The notes beneath the pieces are model-generated. The model saw only the letters and a list, made by a program, of their open reading frames with translations. It was not told the DNA's origin and did no database searches. A stretch of 64,000 nucleotides of DNA. Origin: Panulirus ornatus. Taxonomy: Eukaryota; Arthropoda; Malacostraca; Decapoda; Palinuridae. Shown piece by piece: positions 42,984-53,595 of the stretch. Within the stretch, counting starts at the first letter, position 1, and every line of letters begins with the position of its first letter. The position numbers and the translations under genes are program-made. Location of the stretch: the NCBI RefSeq assembly GCF_036320965.1, contig NC_092264.1:19586585-19650584 (forward strand). The letters are read 5' to 3'.

Positions 42984-45900
42984 TTATCTATCTGTCTATC
43001 TATCCATATCTTTGATGCGTGGTCTGTCCAAGAAATCCTATCAAGGGAGTGGCCACTGCATTCTCCACTTATTCTCCACTTATCCCTGACCTTACGTGCC
43101 TCCTTCACATACACCATTCCATGAATTCTTCCTTCAATTCTCTCCCTCCAGTATTCTTCCACTCTTTTTCCCCATGTCACTGATGATCTTCCTCTCATAC
43201 CAACCCCTTCAGTTGTACTATCATACACTCTTCTTGTAAATTCCCAGTCTTGCATTCTTTCCACATGCCCAAACCACCTCAAAGTATTATGTTTCACCCA
43301 CTTTACCACTCCATAATTCAATCCATTTGCATTCCTACCATAGTATATCTCATACACCCCTTCGTTTCTTTCTTCATTCCATCTAGTCATAGCACATGCT
43401 CTGCTCAATAAGCACATTTCTACAGCCTGGATTCTTGCCCTCTGTCTATATCCATGTTTCAGCTGTGTAAATCAGGGCTGAGAGGACTATGCTGTCCCAT
43501 AATCCTCTCTTCATTTGCGTACTTACACCTCTTCCCTTAATTTTTCTGTTAGGGTACCCAGTGAATATTTTGCTCTGTACTGCCCTCTCCCATATCCCTC
43601 CTTCCATATCACTAAACTTAGCCAGGACAACTCCTAAATACTTAAATTCTCTTACCTCTTCCAGTCTTTCTCACCCCATATCCATTGCACAGTTTAGTAC
43701 ACTTTCTTCTTTCACCCTTTATTGTTTGACAGAATCTAGACTTTCATTCTGTTTCCTTTCAAACAACATTATTTTACTTTTAATTACATTAACCATCAAC
43801 TGCCTATGCATACACACATCAGAAAATACACTTACAACCTCTTGCAACTTCTCTTCACTCTCAGCAACAACTCAGTATCATCCACAAACAGGCTTGCCAC
43901 TGGCCACCATATCTCACCGCCACACTCCATCTCTGCACCCCTGGTCTCTAGTTTTGCTCTCATCTCTCTTATCACTCCATCCATTATACATTAAAAAGCC
44001 ATAGTGGCATCACATAGCCCTGCCTCACACCCACATGTTTACCGAATCTTTTGCTCAACTCTCCATCCACTCTTACACATGCATTTGATCCTTTGCAGAA
44101 AGCTTTCACACCATCCAACACTTGTCCCTCTACCCCATATATCCTTAACACTCCATAAAGCATTCCATTTGACATTGTCATACACTTTTTCCAAATCTAT
44201 AAAAGCCGCACACAACTTACCTTCACTAAATGCTTTTCCACAGTCATCTTTACAAAAATCTGATCCACACACCTCTTACCTTTCCTAAAACCCCCTGCTC
44301 CTCACATATGCTTCATTCAGTCACTTCCATCATTCTGTCAGGTAACATTCCTGCATACGCTTTTCCCAATATACTTCACAAACATACACCTCTGTAATTT
44401 CTACATATATCTTTAGCACCGTTTTCTTTGAATAAAGAAACTATGATAGCTTTCACCTAATCTTCAGGCACAATTTTCTGTTTCCATGTTAAATTGCATA
44501 TCAGATTCATTAACTCCATCCCACTTTCTACTCCATACTTCAGCATTTTATCTGTGATCTCATCTGCTCCATGTGCCTTTCCTACCTTCAGCTTCATTAT
44601 TGCCCTTCTCACCTCCCTTTTTGCTATAGGCCCCTGCACTTCCATCCTCTTCCCCCACATCATCAGTCCTTCAAAATACTTTTTCCATCTTCCTTTCACT
44701 TTCTCCTTTTGATTCAGCAACTCCCCTTCCTTACTACTCATATTTACATTTCCACTTTTACATCCACCTCTCCTTTTTTACCTCCTTCCTGTACAATTTC
44801 TTATTTTCCCTAAACTTTTCATGCAACTTGCATCTAAAATCTTCATCTACTCTTTCTTTGCTTTCTTCTATTAGCTTCTTCACATTCTGCTTATGCATTT
44901 TATATTATTCTTTCTTCCTTTCTTGAACTTCCACCAGTACATTGCTTTTGAGCAATCTACCATATGCCTTTTTTTCTGTTCCACAGCATTTCTAATTTCA
45001 TCTGTTCTCCATGCAAGATCTCATGACCTTGTATCCAACTACTAATTCTGCAACCATTAATAGTATTTCTCTAAACATTTAAAACACTTCATTTACACAT
45101 GACTGCATCCCTATATCCACTACACTTCCATCTAAACTTTCAGTTACGTTCCTTTCACACTCCTACTTGTGTTTTCTCTGATTCATCATCTCGCTTGCCA
45201 ACACTTTTACCTCTTCATTCTTCCTTACACCATACCTCCACTTCTCCCTGATCCTCACCCCCACAATTTGGTCAGTCTCCAAAGAATCCTTTAACAACTT
45301 TAACATCTAGCATGGCATTTCTTAATCTTTCATCCACTGCCACATAGTCAGTCAAAGCCTTTTGCTATTCTTTTCTATCATTCCTCATCCATGCATAGCT
45401 GTGGATCGTCTTGTGCTGAAAAAAGGAGTTCGCAAAGAGTAAGCCCCTCTCAGCATGAACACCCATAAGATAACTTCCATTCTTACTTACTCCAGACACT
45501 CCCCATTTACCAACTATCTTGCAAATTTCATTACATCCCACTTTCACATTTATATCATCAATTACGACCACATTTCTCTCATTCTCAAAACTGTTTATAC
45601 AGTCATTCAAATTTCTCCAGAGAATCTTCCTTTCACCCTTACTTCATACAATCTTCATATTCACAGGCACATATACACAAAACCATGCATACTTCACAAT
45701 TCCAGTCATTTCTTTCCCCTACTATTCTGGATCCATTCAGTCCATTCTCTGTAGCACCCTCCTACACTCTTGGTGATAGCAAAATGGCACATACTTCTTT
45801 CCCTATTCCCTGAAAGTGTTCAAATCTCACTGCTCCTTCCAAGCCCTCCCGTAACTGCCTTTCATTTCCATTTTCACTCCATACACCTTGCCCAAGGGTA

Positions 45901-46195
45901 TGGGTTTCCTCAATCCCCAGCACATCCATGCTGCAACTTTTAAACTTCTCCATAAACTCCCTTTTTTCACTCTCACCAGTCGTTACATTTACATTTATTG
46001 CCATCACCCTCAATTGTTCCTCTCTTTTACTCCATGGCATAACTGGTAGACCCCTGTACCATTTCTTAGCCTTTTGTGCCCCACCCTAGGCAGGCCACTG
46101 GCAGAGAGTGACTCCAGCACAGAATTTCCAGAGGCAGCAAGGCTCCAAAATTGTCCCCCCCCCAAAAAAAATGAATAAAAAGCAGCAGCACACCT
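42984..46195 (-). mobile_element. Second RTE-like LINE (family B), decayed near-full-length
   Basis: About 3.2 kb. Endonuclease start at 45762-46040 (MAINVNVTTGESEKREFMEKF, then DVLGIEETHTLGQG), VVIDDINVKVGCNE near 45540 (GDxN-like), RT pieces at 44457-44741 (KLKVGKAHGADEITDKMLK), 44039-44272 (FIDLEKVYDNVKWNALW), 43984-44181 (VRQGYVMPLWLFN), a FVDDTEL palm near 43885, and the C-terminal domain 42935-43417 (NTLRWFGHVERMQDWEFTRRVY, then GRSSVTWGKRVEEYW). Same domain order as family A but clearly a different family. It ends in a (TATC)n tail. Non-functional. Confidence 0.8.
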
Positions 46196-46860
46196 CAAGT
46201 GTTTGTATTTGAAAGACTGCCCTTATGGAACTGGGCAATGCCTCCCCCTTTAGTTCCACCCATAAGGGTGTAGTAATGAGGTCACCATGAGAATGTGGGG
46301 CAAGACTTGGATACTGTAGAAAACTAAAGTATCCCCTTGAGGTACTGAAATTTGAAAATATTCCCTGATTTTGTGTCCTTTCACAGTAAAAGCTCTTCCT
46401 TACCTCATTGGTTATGATACTGCCTCTGCATAATAATATTCCAAGTTATTGAGTGTTGTATTGAAGCTAATGGTACATGTTCAAGAATGTGAAAAATATT
46501 TTAAGTACAGCAGTAAGCATTAAAAGGTTTAGGGTCTAACAAAATGAAAGTCACAAAGGATGAAATGAATGGCAAGTATCAGATTCATAAATGATCTTGT
46601 TTAGTTTTTATGTTCTTGACAGTATAATGCATTACGATTATATTTTAGTTGTCATTTTTTTTTGTATTTACAAACAACAATATAATGAATACTATAACAT
46701 TTTGATAACTAGTACTGTATCAATTTTCATGATTTCATCTCATAGTTTTTTCATTCATCCAGCACTCTCTAACTATGTAAGTAATTCTTTACATCATAGA
46801 AAATTTCCTGCTTAGTTTCGTATTGTAAAGAATTGATTACTTTCACCATGGTCAAACTGG
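46196..46860. other. Unassigned unique sequence
   Basis: AT-rich, nothing recognised. The 5' boundary of family B is uncertain by tens of bases, so the first part may belong to its 5' UTR. Confidence 0.4.
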
Positions 46861-47065
46861 TTTAGAATCTTTATGGTTTTGATCAAGTCTGCTTTTACTA
46901 TCTTTTCTCTTGTTTGAAAATTTGATGGCCTTTAACCTATCACTATGACCTTACTTGCCTCTCTTATTTAAGGAACTATCTTTGTTACCCTCCTTTGAAC
47001 TTTCTCTTTTAGTTCTTTGTGCTATTTTAAGGCCAGTGATTAAAGCTGAGAAGCATATTCTATTT
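46861..47065 (-). mobile_element. CR1-like LINE fragment
   Basis: Collinear with 38180-38390 ('ttgatcaagtctgcttttactatctttt', 'atctttgttaccctcctttgaac', 'tagttctttgtgct', 'gagaagcatattcta'). It represents the C-terminal segment only and is strongly diverged. Confidence 0.65.
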
Positions 47066-47690
47066 TAGATCTATTAAACCATGTGAAAAGGTAGCTCAGC
47101 AATTATCTTTTCCATGTCTGAGGAAGAGAATGTTGTAAGGGGTGTCACAAAGGATTGTATTGGCATCAGTATTGTCTGTAGCAGTGATATCCAACACAAA
47201 TGAAGAAGTAAAAGACTGCATATTAAGATGTGTTGCAGGTGATAAAGTGAGATAAGATTGGAAGAAAACAAGAAGAACCAAGATTTAGCTGTAAGTTACA
47301 GATGGGTATAAAAGGAACTTGATGAAATATTTCGAGAAATAATGAATTGCAAATATATAGAAACACTAACAATTTAGCATTTACAAATTACAAAAAATGT
47401 TTTCTGTATGTGATGGAAATTATACGGTAAGATGGTCAACATCCATGTGAATGGCAAAGTTGAATACTGCTGTGACACAATTTCAAGAAAACAAACCCAG
47501 AATTATTAAGCGCGAGAAAATTCAGAAACTTTACATGCAGAAGTGAAGGAGTGGAGTATCATGGAATACTTACGAAAGAAGAAAACATGATAATATATGG
47601 ATTGCAACAAATAGGGGAATGAAAAATGCACAAGCTGAAACTTCATGATAGGGAAAAGAGGGTTAGATCTGAGTGAATACCTTGTCATAC
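47066..47690. other. Unassigned unique sequence
   Basis: No recognised feature. Its last bases hold the left target-site duplication of the next element. Confidence 0.45.
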
Positions 47691-49785
47691 ATTGAAAAAG
47701 ATATATTTATTTATTTTGCTTTGTCGCTGTCTCCTGCGTTAGCGAGGTAGCACAAGGAAATGGATGAAAGAATGGCCCAACCCACCCACATACACATGTA
47801 TATACATACACGTCCACACACACAAATATACATACCTATACATCTCAACGTATACGTATATATACACACACAGACATATATATATGTATATATGTACATA
47901 TATACCCTCATGTGCACGAGGTAGTGCTAGGAAGACAACAAAGGGCCCCATTCGTTCACACTCAGTCTCTAGCTGTCATGTAATAATGCACCGAAACCAC
48001 AGCTCCCTTTCCACATCCAGGCCCCACAGAACTTTCCATGGTTTACCCCAGACTCTTCACATGCCCTGGTTCAATCCTTTCATGCCTTTCACCCTCTTGC
48101 ATGTTCAGGTTCCAATCACTCAAAATCTTTTTCACTCCATCTTTCCACCTCCAGTTTGGTCTCCCACTTCTCCTCGTTCCCTCCACCTCTGACACATATA
48201 TCCTCTTGGTCAGTCTTTCCTCACTCATTCTCTCCATGTGACCAAACAATTTCAAAACACCCTCTTCTGCTCTCTCAACCACACTCTTTTTATTACCACA
48301 CATCTCTCTTACCCTATCATTACTTACTCAATCAAACCACCTCACACCACATATTGTCCTCAAACATCTCATTTCCAGCACATCCACCCTCCTCCGCACA
48401 ACTCTATCCATAGCCCACGCCTCGCAACCATACAACATTGTTTGAGCCACTATTCCTTCAAACATACCCATTTTTGCTTTCCGAGATAACGTTCTCGACT
48501 TCCACACATTCTTCAAGGCTCCCAGAATTTTCGCCCCTTCCCCACCCTATGATTCACTTCCACTTCCATGGTTCCATCCGCTGCCAAATCCACTCCCAGA
48601 TATCTAAAACACTTTACTTCCTCCAGTTTTTCTCCATTCAAACTTACCTCCCAATTGACTTGACCCTCAACCCTACTGTACCTAGTAACCTTGCTCTTAT
48701 TCACATTTACTCTCAACTTTCTTCTTTCACACACTTTACCAAACTCAGTCACCAGCTTCTGCAGTTTCTAACATGAATCAGCCACCATCAGCAAACAACA
48801 ACTGACTCACTTCCCAAGCTGTCTCATCCATAACAGACTGCATACCTGCCCCTCTTTCCAAAACCCTTGCATTCGCCTCCCTAACAACCCCATCCACATA
48901 CAAATTAAACAACCATGGAGACATCACACACCCCTGCCGCAAACCGACATTCACTGAGAAAAAGAGGGCAAATGAGAGTTGGGGTGAGAATATCATTAAA
49001 TCTTAGGGAGAATAAAAAGATGTTTTGGAAGGAGGTAAATAAAGTGCATAAGACAAGGGAACAAATGGGAACTTCAGTGGAGAGGGCTAATGGGGAGGTG
49101 ATAACAAGTAGTGGTGATGTGAGAAGGAGATGAAGTAAGTATTTTGAAGATTTGTTGAATGTGTTTGATGATAAAGTGGCAGATATAGGGGGTTTTGGTC
49201 GAGGTGGTGTGCAAAGTGAGAAGGTTAGGGAGGATGATTTGGTAAACAGGGAAGAGGTAGTAAAAGCTTTGCGGAAGATGAAAGCCGGCAAGGCAGCGGG
49301 TTTGGATGACATTGCAGTGGAATTTATTAAAAAAGGGGGTGACTGTATTGTTGACTGGTTGGTAAAGTTATCTAATGTAAGTATGACTCATGGTGAGGTG
49401 CGTGAGGATTGGCGGAATGCTTGCATAGTGCCATTGTACAAAGGCAAAGGGGACAAAGGTGAGTCCTCAAATTACAGAGGTATAAGTTTGTTGAGCATTC
49501 TTGGGAAATTATATGGGAGGGTATTGACTGAGAGGGTGAAGGCATGTACAGAGCATCAGATTGGGTAAGAGCAGTGTGGTTTCAGAAGTGGTAGAGGATG
49601 TGTGGATCAGGTGTTTGCTTTGAAGAATGTATGTAAGAAATAATTAGAAAAGCAAATGGATTTGTATGTAGCATTTATGGATCTGTAGAAGGCATATGAT
49701 AGAGTTGATAGAGATGCTCTTTGGAAGGTATTAAGAATATATGGTGTGGGAGGCAAGTTGTTAGAAGCAGTGATTGAAAAAGATA
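47691..49785 (-). mobile_element. RTE family A copy with 5' inversion (twin priming) and 13-bp TSD
   Basis: The direct repeat ATTGAAAAAGATA flanks the insertion (47691-47703 and 49773-49785). 47704-48959 is minus-strand element: (AAAT)n tail, hairpin, long 3' UTR, C-terminal domain and palm up to FSVNVGLRQGC. 48960-49772 is plus-strand element: from KKRANESWG through AGKAAGLDD and YRGISLLSILGKLYG to GGKLLEAV. In element coordinates the inverted part ends only about 60 nt before the start of the non-inverted part. This is the structure expected when a second primer anneals internally during target-primed reverse transcription. ORF pieces 48043-48752 and 48915-49568 are broken. Confidence 0.9.
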
Positions 49786-50274
49786 CTAAGCAAAAATATT
49801 TGCATTCATCAAAAAGAAAGAAAAAAGATGAATGGAGAGATTATTTAATGTTCTTTTGGTTAAAATAGCAAACATACAGGGGGTGAGTCTGGAAATCTTT
49901 AAAAGAAAATTAATTCCAGATGAGGCCAAAATCATTAAATTATGCATTTCACTAGTAAATTGCATAATAACGGTATTATCAAACAAGTATGTGGCAAGTG
50001 CTACATACTAGCCCTTCCTCATGACATCTCATCATAGATACCTGTAAGTAGGTTGGTTCTGATATATAGTCCAGGAGCCTGAATACTGTGGACTTATCAC
50101 TGGCAAAGCAATTGTACTTTTTCTATAGTTGCTTAATTGTGGTTAAAGTAATTTTTATTATTTCATTGTATAGAAGTTGATTTTCTTATTATCACTACTT
50201 GGAAGATGTCTTTTTCTTGATAAAGTAACTTTTTCATAAGACATGGTGGTGTTGAAGACCACCTCATAACACAG
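49786..50274. other. Unassigned unique sequence
   Basis: About 490 bp between two RTE insertions. No gene or repeat recognised. Confidence 0.45.
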
Positions 50275-51545
50275 TGATAGAGTTGATAGAGATGCTCTGT
50301 GGAAGGTATTAAGAATATATGATGTGGGAGGAAAGTTGTTAGAAGCAGTGGAAAGTTTTTATCGAGGATGTAAGGCATGTGTACGTGTAGGAAGAGAGGA
50401 AAGTGATTGGTTCTCAGTGAATGTAGGTTTGCGGCAGGGGTGTGTGATGTCTCCATGGTTGTTTAATTTGTTTATGGATGGGGTTGTTAGGGAGGTAAAT
50501 GCAAGAGTTTTGGAAAGAGGGGCAAGTATGAAGTCTGTTGGGGATGAGAGAGCTTGGGAAGTGAGTCAGTTGTTGTTCGCTGATGATACAGCGCTGGTGG
50601 CTGATTCATGTGAGAAACTGCAGAAGCTGGTGACTGAGTTTGGAAAAGTGTGTGGAAGAAGAAAGTTAAGAGTAAATGTGAATAAGAGCAAGGTTATTAG
50701 GTACAGTAGGGTTGAGGGTCAAGTCAATTGGGAGGTGAGTTTGAATGGAGAAAAACTGGAGGAAGTGAAGTGTTTTAGATATCTGGGAGTGGATCTGGCA
50801 GCAGATGGAACCATGGAAGCGGAAGTGGATCATAGGGTGGGGGAGGGGGCGAAAATCCTGGGGGCCTTGAAGAATGTGTGGAAGTCGAGAACATTATCTC
50901 GGAAAGCAAAAATGGGTATGTTTGAAGGAATAGTGGTTCCAACAATGTTGTATGGTTGCGAGGCGTGGGCTATGGATAGAGTTGTGCGTAGGAGGATGGA
51001 TGTGCTGGAAATGAGATGTTTGAGGACAATGTGTGGTGTGAGGTGGTTTGATCGAGTGAGTAACGTAAGGGTAAGAGAGATGTGTGGAAATAAAAAGAGC
51101 GTGGTTGAGAGAGCAGAAGAAGATGTTTTGAAGTGGTTTGGGCACATGGAGAGGATGAGTGAGGAAAGATTGACCAAGAGGATATATGTGTCGGAGGTGG
51201 AGGGAACAAGGAGAAGAGGGAGACCAAATTGGAGGTGGAAAGATGGAGTGAAAAAGATTTTGTGTGATCGGGGCCTGAACATGCAGGAGGGTGAAAGGAG
51301 GGCAAGGAATTGAGTGAATTGGAGCGATGTGGTATACCGGGGTTGACGTGCTGTCAGTGGATTGAAGCAGGGCATGTGAAGCGTCTGGGGTAAACCATGG
51401 AAAGCTGTGTAGGTATGTATATTTGCGTGTGTGGACGTATGTATATACATGTGTATGGGGGGGGTTGGGCCATTTCTTTCGTCTGTTTCCTTGCGCTACC
51501 TCGCAAACGCGGGAGACAGCGACAAAGTATAATAAAATAAGATAA
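50275..51545 (+). mobile_element. RTE family A copy, short 3' UTR, 5'-truncated
   Basis: Begins at 'tgatagagttgatag' (RT, after AYDRVD) in unique DNA and ends with the hairpin (51494-51522) and tail 'tataataaaataaga'. No clear target-site duplication was seen by eye. Confidence 0.84.
50324..51315 (+). CDS. Truncated RTE ORF (329 aa)
   Basis: Open from GGKLLEAVESFYRGCKACVR through LRQGCVMSPWLFNLFMDGVV, LLFADDTALVADS, KCFRYLGVDLAADG and the complete C-terminal domain to a TGA at 51311-51313 that replaces an Arg codon 11 codons before the native stop. Missing: endonuclease and RT fingers. A young but dead copy. Confidence 0.75.
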
Positions 51546-52114
51546 TAGAGGGATGACATTTTCTTCATATTGTAATATTTTTCCCTTGTGATCTCTTGTT
51601 GCAATAGCAGTAAAGGATTATCTAATTGCTTCATTGATACATTCTTATAAACAGCTGTTACCTTTACACATGGATATTTTTAGTTTTGATGGGTTTCAAG
51701 ATAATTGATAAATGGCATGAATCTCTTGCATTTGGAATGTTATATAACTGGTTGCTGTGTAACACTGTTGTCATCCCTTGCTACATACAGCTTGAATTAT
51801 TTGATAGACATTGTAATTATTTTGCTTTTCTTCATATGAAATAGTATTTTATTTTTAGTCTTGCTATTTTTTTCATGGAATATCTATAGAAAAATAAGAA
51901 CTTTAACCTCTGAGCAGCAAATTTGTGTGTGATCATTGAGTGCATTGTATCAGCATGTATTGCTGTCTGCCTTTCTGTGGTTTATCTTCCTTAATGATAT
52001 GAAAAAACAGATATAATTGTATGTTAAAAAATCTTGGGATGTAAAATTAGATTTATACCAAAATAATAGTATATATGAGTCATTAAGGAACTGATTTTTT
52101 TTTTTTATTTCTAG
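51546..52114 (+). other. Presumed intron upstream of exon
   Basis: Unique AT-rich sequence ending in a strong acceptor: a (T)n-rich tract 52094-52110 followed by 'atttctag' with AG at 52113-52114. Confidence 0.5.
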
Positions 52115-52374
52115 ATGAGAAAAACTCACTGTTAATAACAGCAGCCTCCAGTGCAGCAACCACTTCCATGGTCCCCACCTCAACTGTTAGCAGCATCACC
52201 ACTACAGTATCAACCCCTAGTATTGTAACTCCACCAACTATAATTCCCACCACAAGCATGGCAGAGGACTTTGGAAACAAAGGCCGAAGACCCTCAAGAT
52301 TTGAAGTTACAAAAGTTGAAACTCCATCTAAACAGAATGAATCTTCAGTGACTTTGCAGATAGACCCTGTTGAG
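52115..52374 (+). CDS. Host gene internal exon, Ser/Thr-rich with RFxV motif
   Basis: 260 bp between a strong acceptor (polypyrimidine tract, then TTTCTAG) and donor GAG|GTATGT. Read in the only frame open throughout, it begins with 2 nt completing a codon, then 86 codons, and ends at a codon boundary. The product starts EKNSLLITAASSAATTSM, continues as a Ser/Thr/Pro/Val low-complexity stretch, then MAEDFGNKGRRPSRFEVTK and VETPSKQNESSVTLQIDP. SRFEV fits the RFx(V/I) docking motif known to bind the CCT domains of SPAK/OSR1 kinases and relatives. I do not recognise the gene. Codon use and balanced composition differ from the surrounding AT-rich DNA. This is the best host-gene evidence in the window, and the strand suggests a large intron-rich gene transcribed left to right. 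Confidence 0.72.
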
Positions 52375-53497
52375 GTATGTTTAGGGGAAATACCAAACAA
52401 AACATTAGATTATGGGAAGGTGCTTTACAGTATTGTATTGTTGGTTATGGGGAACTACAAAGCAACAAAGTTGGTTACAGGGGAGATCCTAAGCAAAACA
52501 CTAGATTATGGTAAGTACTGAAATCTATATTAAGTTGTAGGAAAGGTACTAAGCAACTGAGTGGTTCTCAGGAAGGTACTGAGCAACTGTTCAGGTCATG
52601 GGAAAATACCACGTAGCATGCTTCTCACTGAGGAATTATTGAATAGATAGGTTAATCATGGAGTTTCAGAGCAGCTAAATTTATCATTGGGTATTAACAA
52701 CAAAGCAGGTGAAAGAAGTATTTGGCAATGAAATTAATAACCTTTAAATCCTCAGATTTAATCATAGGCATAATGTATTGAGCTGGAATGTTGTTCAGTA
52801 TTGTCATAAAAAAGAATTATGAGTGACTTTAGGTCTATTTCACTTTCATTGGTGTTAGAGGGTATTGATTTTGTGGCAGATAGCTTTGGTTTAAGTCTTG
52901 GCAAGGATGTGAGAGCACATATGTTTCGAAACAAACTTTAGGGGAGAACTAGTGAACAAGTTGTGACATTAGGAAGGGATCAAGCATCAAAATAAGTCAT
53001 CATGATGCACTGAATAACAAGGAATCTTGTATGAGGCATTGAGTAACAAGCAAAAGAGGAATGACTGATCAGTGAATTATATCTCTCACTTGAAGTGTTC
53101 ACAACAAGTCATAGGGAGGTACTAAGAAATAAATTGGATTTTGGGAAAATGATAGTAGAATGATTGATGGAGAAGCTGCAAAGCAGAATAGTAGGCCAGT
53201 GAGAACTGTTTGGTAATGAGATAGTTCCTTGAGAAGGTATTAAACACGAGATGGGCCATAGGATAGGCACAGACCAACAGAGGAGGTTGTAGGAAGATAC
53301 TAAGGAGCAGAGCGGGTCATGGAAGACTTTTAGAGAAATAATGTGAATTATTGGAAAAAGGCACTGTGTAACATGTTATATTAGGCAACATTTGTTGTTG
53401 TGAGACTTTATGATCTGTTAGGGGTAATTTTTAATGGATTGTTTTGATATTCTAATACTGAAATGGTGAGAATTCCTTTCCTGTACCTTTGGGCATG

Positions 53498-53500
<3 letters not shown>
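52375..53500. repeat. Intron with degenerate ~30-bp tandem repeat
   Basis: From about 52390 to 53370 the phrase '(g)gtcat(g)ggaaggtactaagcaac' recurs in decayed form (for example at 52545, 52570, 52600, 53110, 53290), at spacings near 30 bp or multiples. The open frame running past the donor to 52521 is a read-through of this repeat, not exon. Confidence 0.6.

Positions 53501-53594
<94 letters not shown>
53501..53594. repeat. (CT)n microsatellite
   Basis: About 47 CT units, uninterrupted, directly abutting the 5' UTR of the next RTE copy at 'aggggagaaag'. Confidence 0.97.
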
Positions 53595-53595
<1 letters not shown>

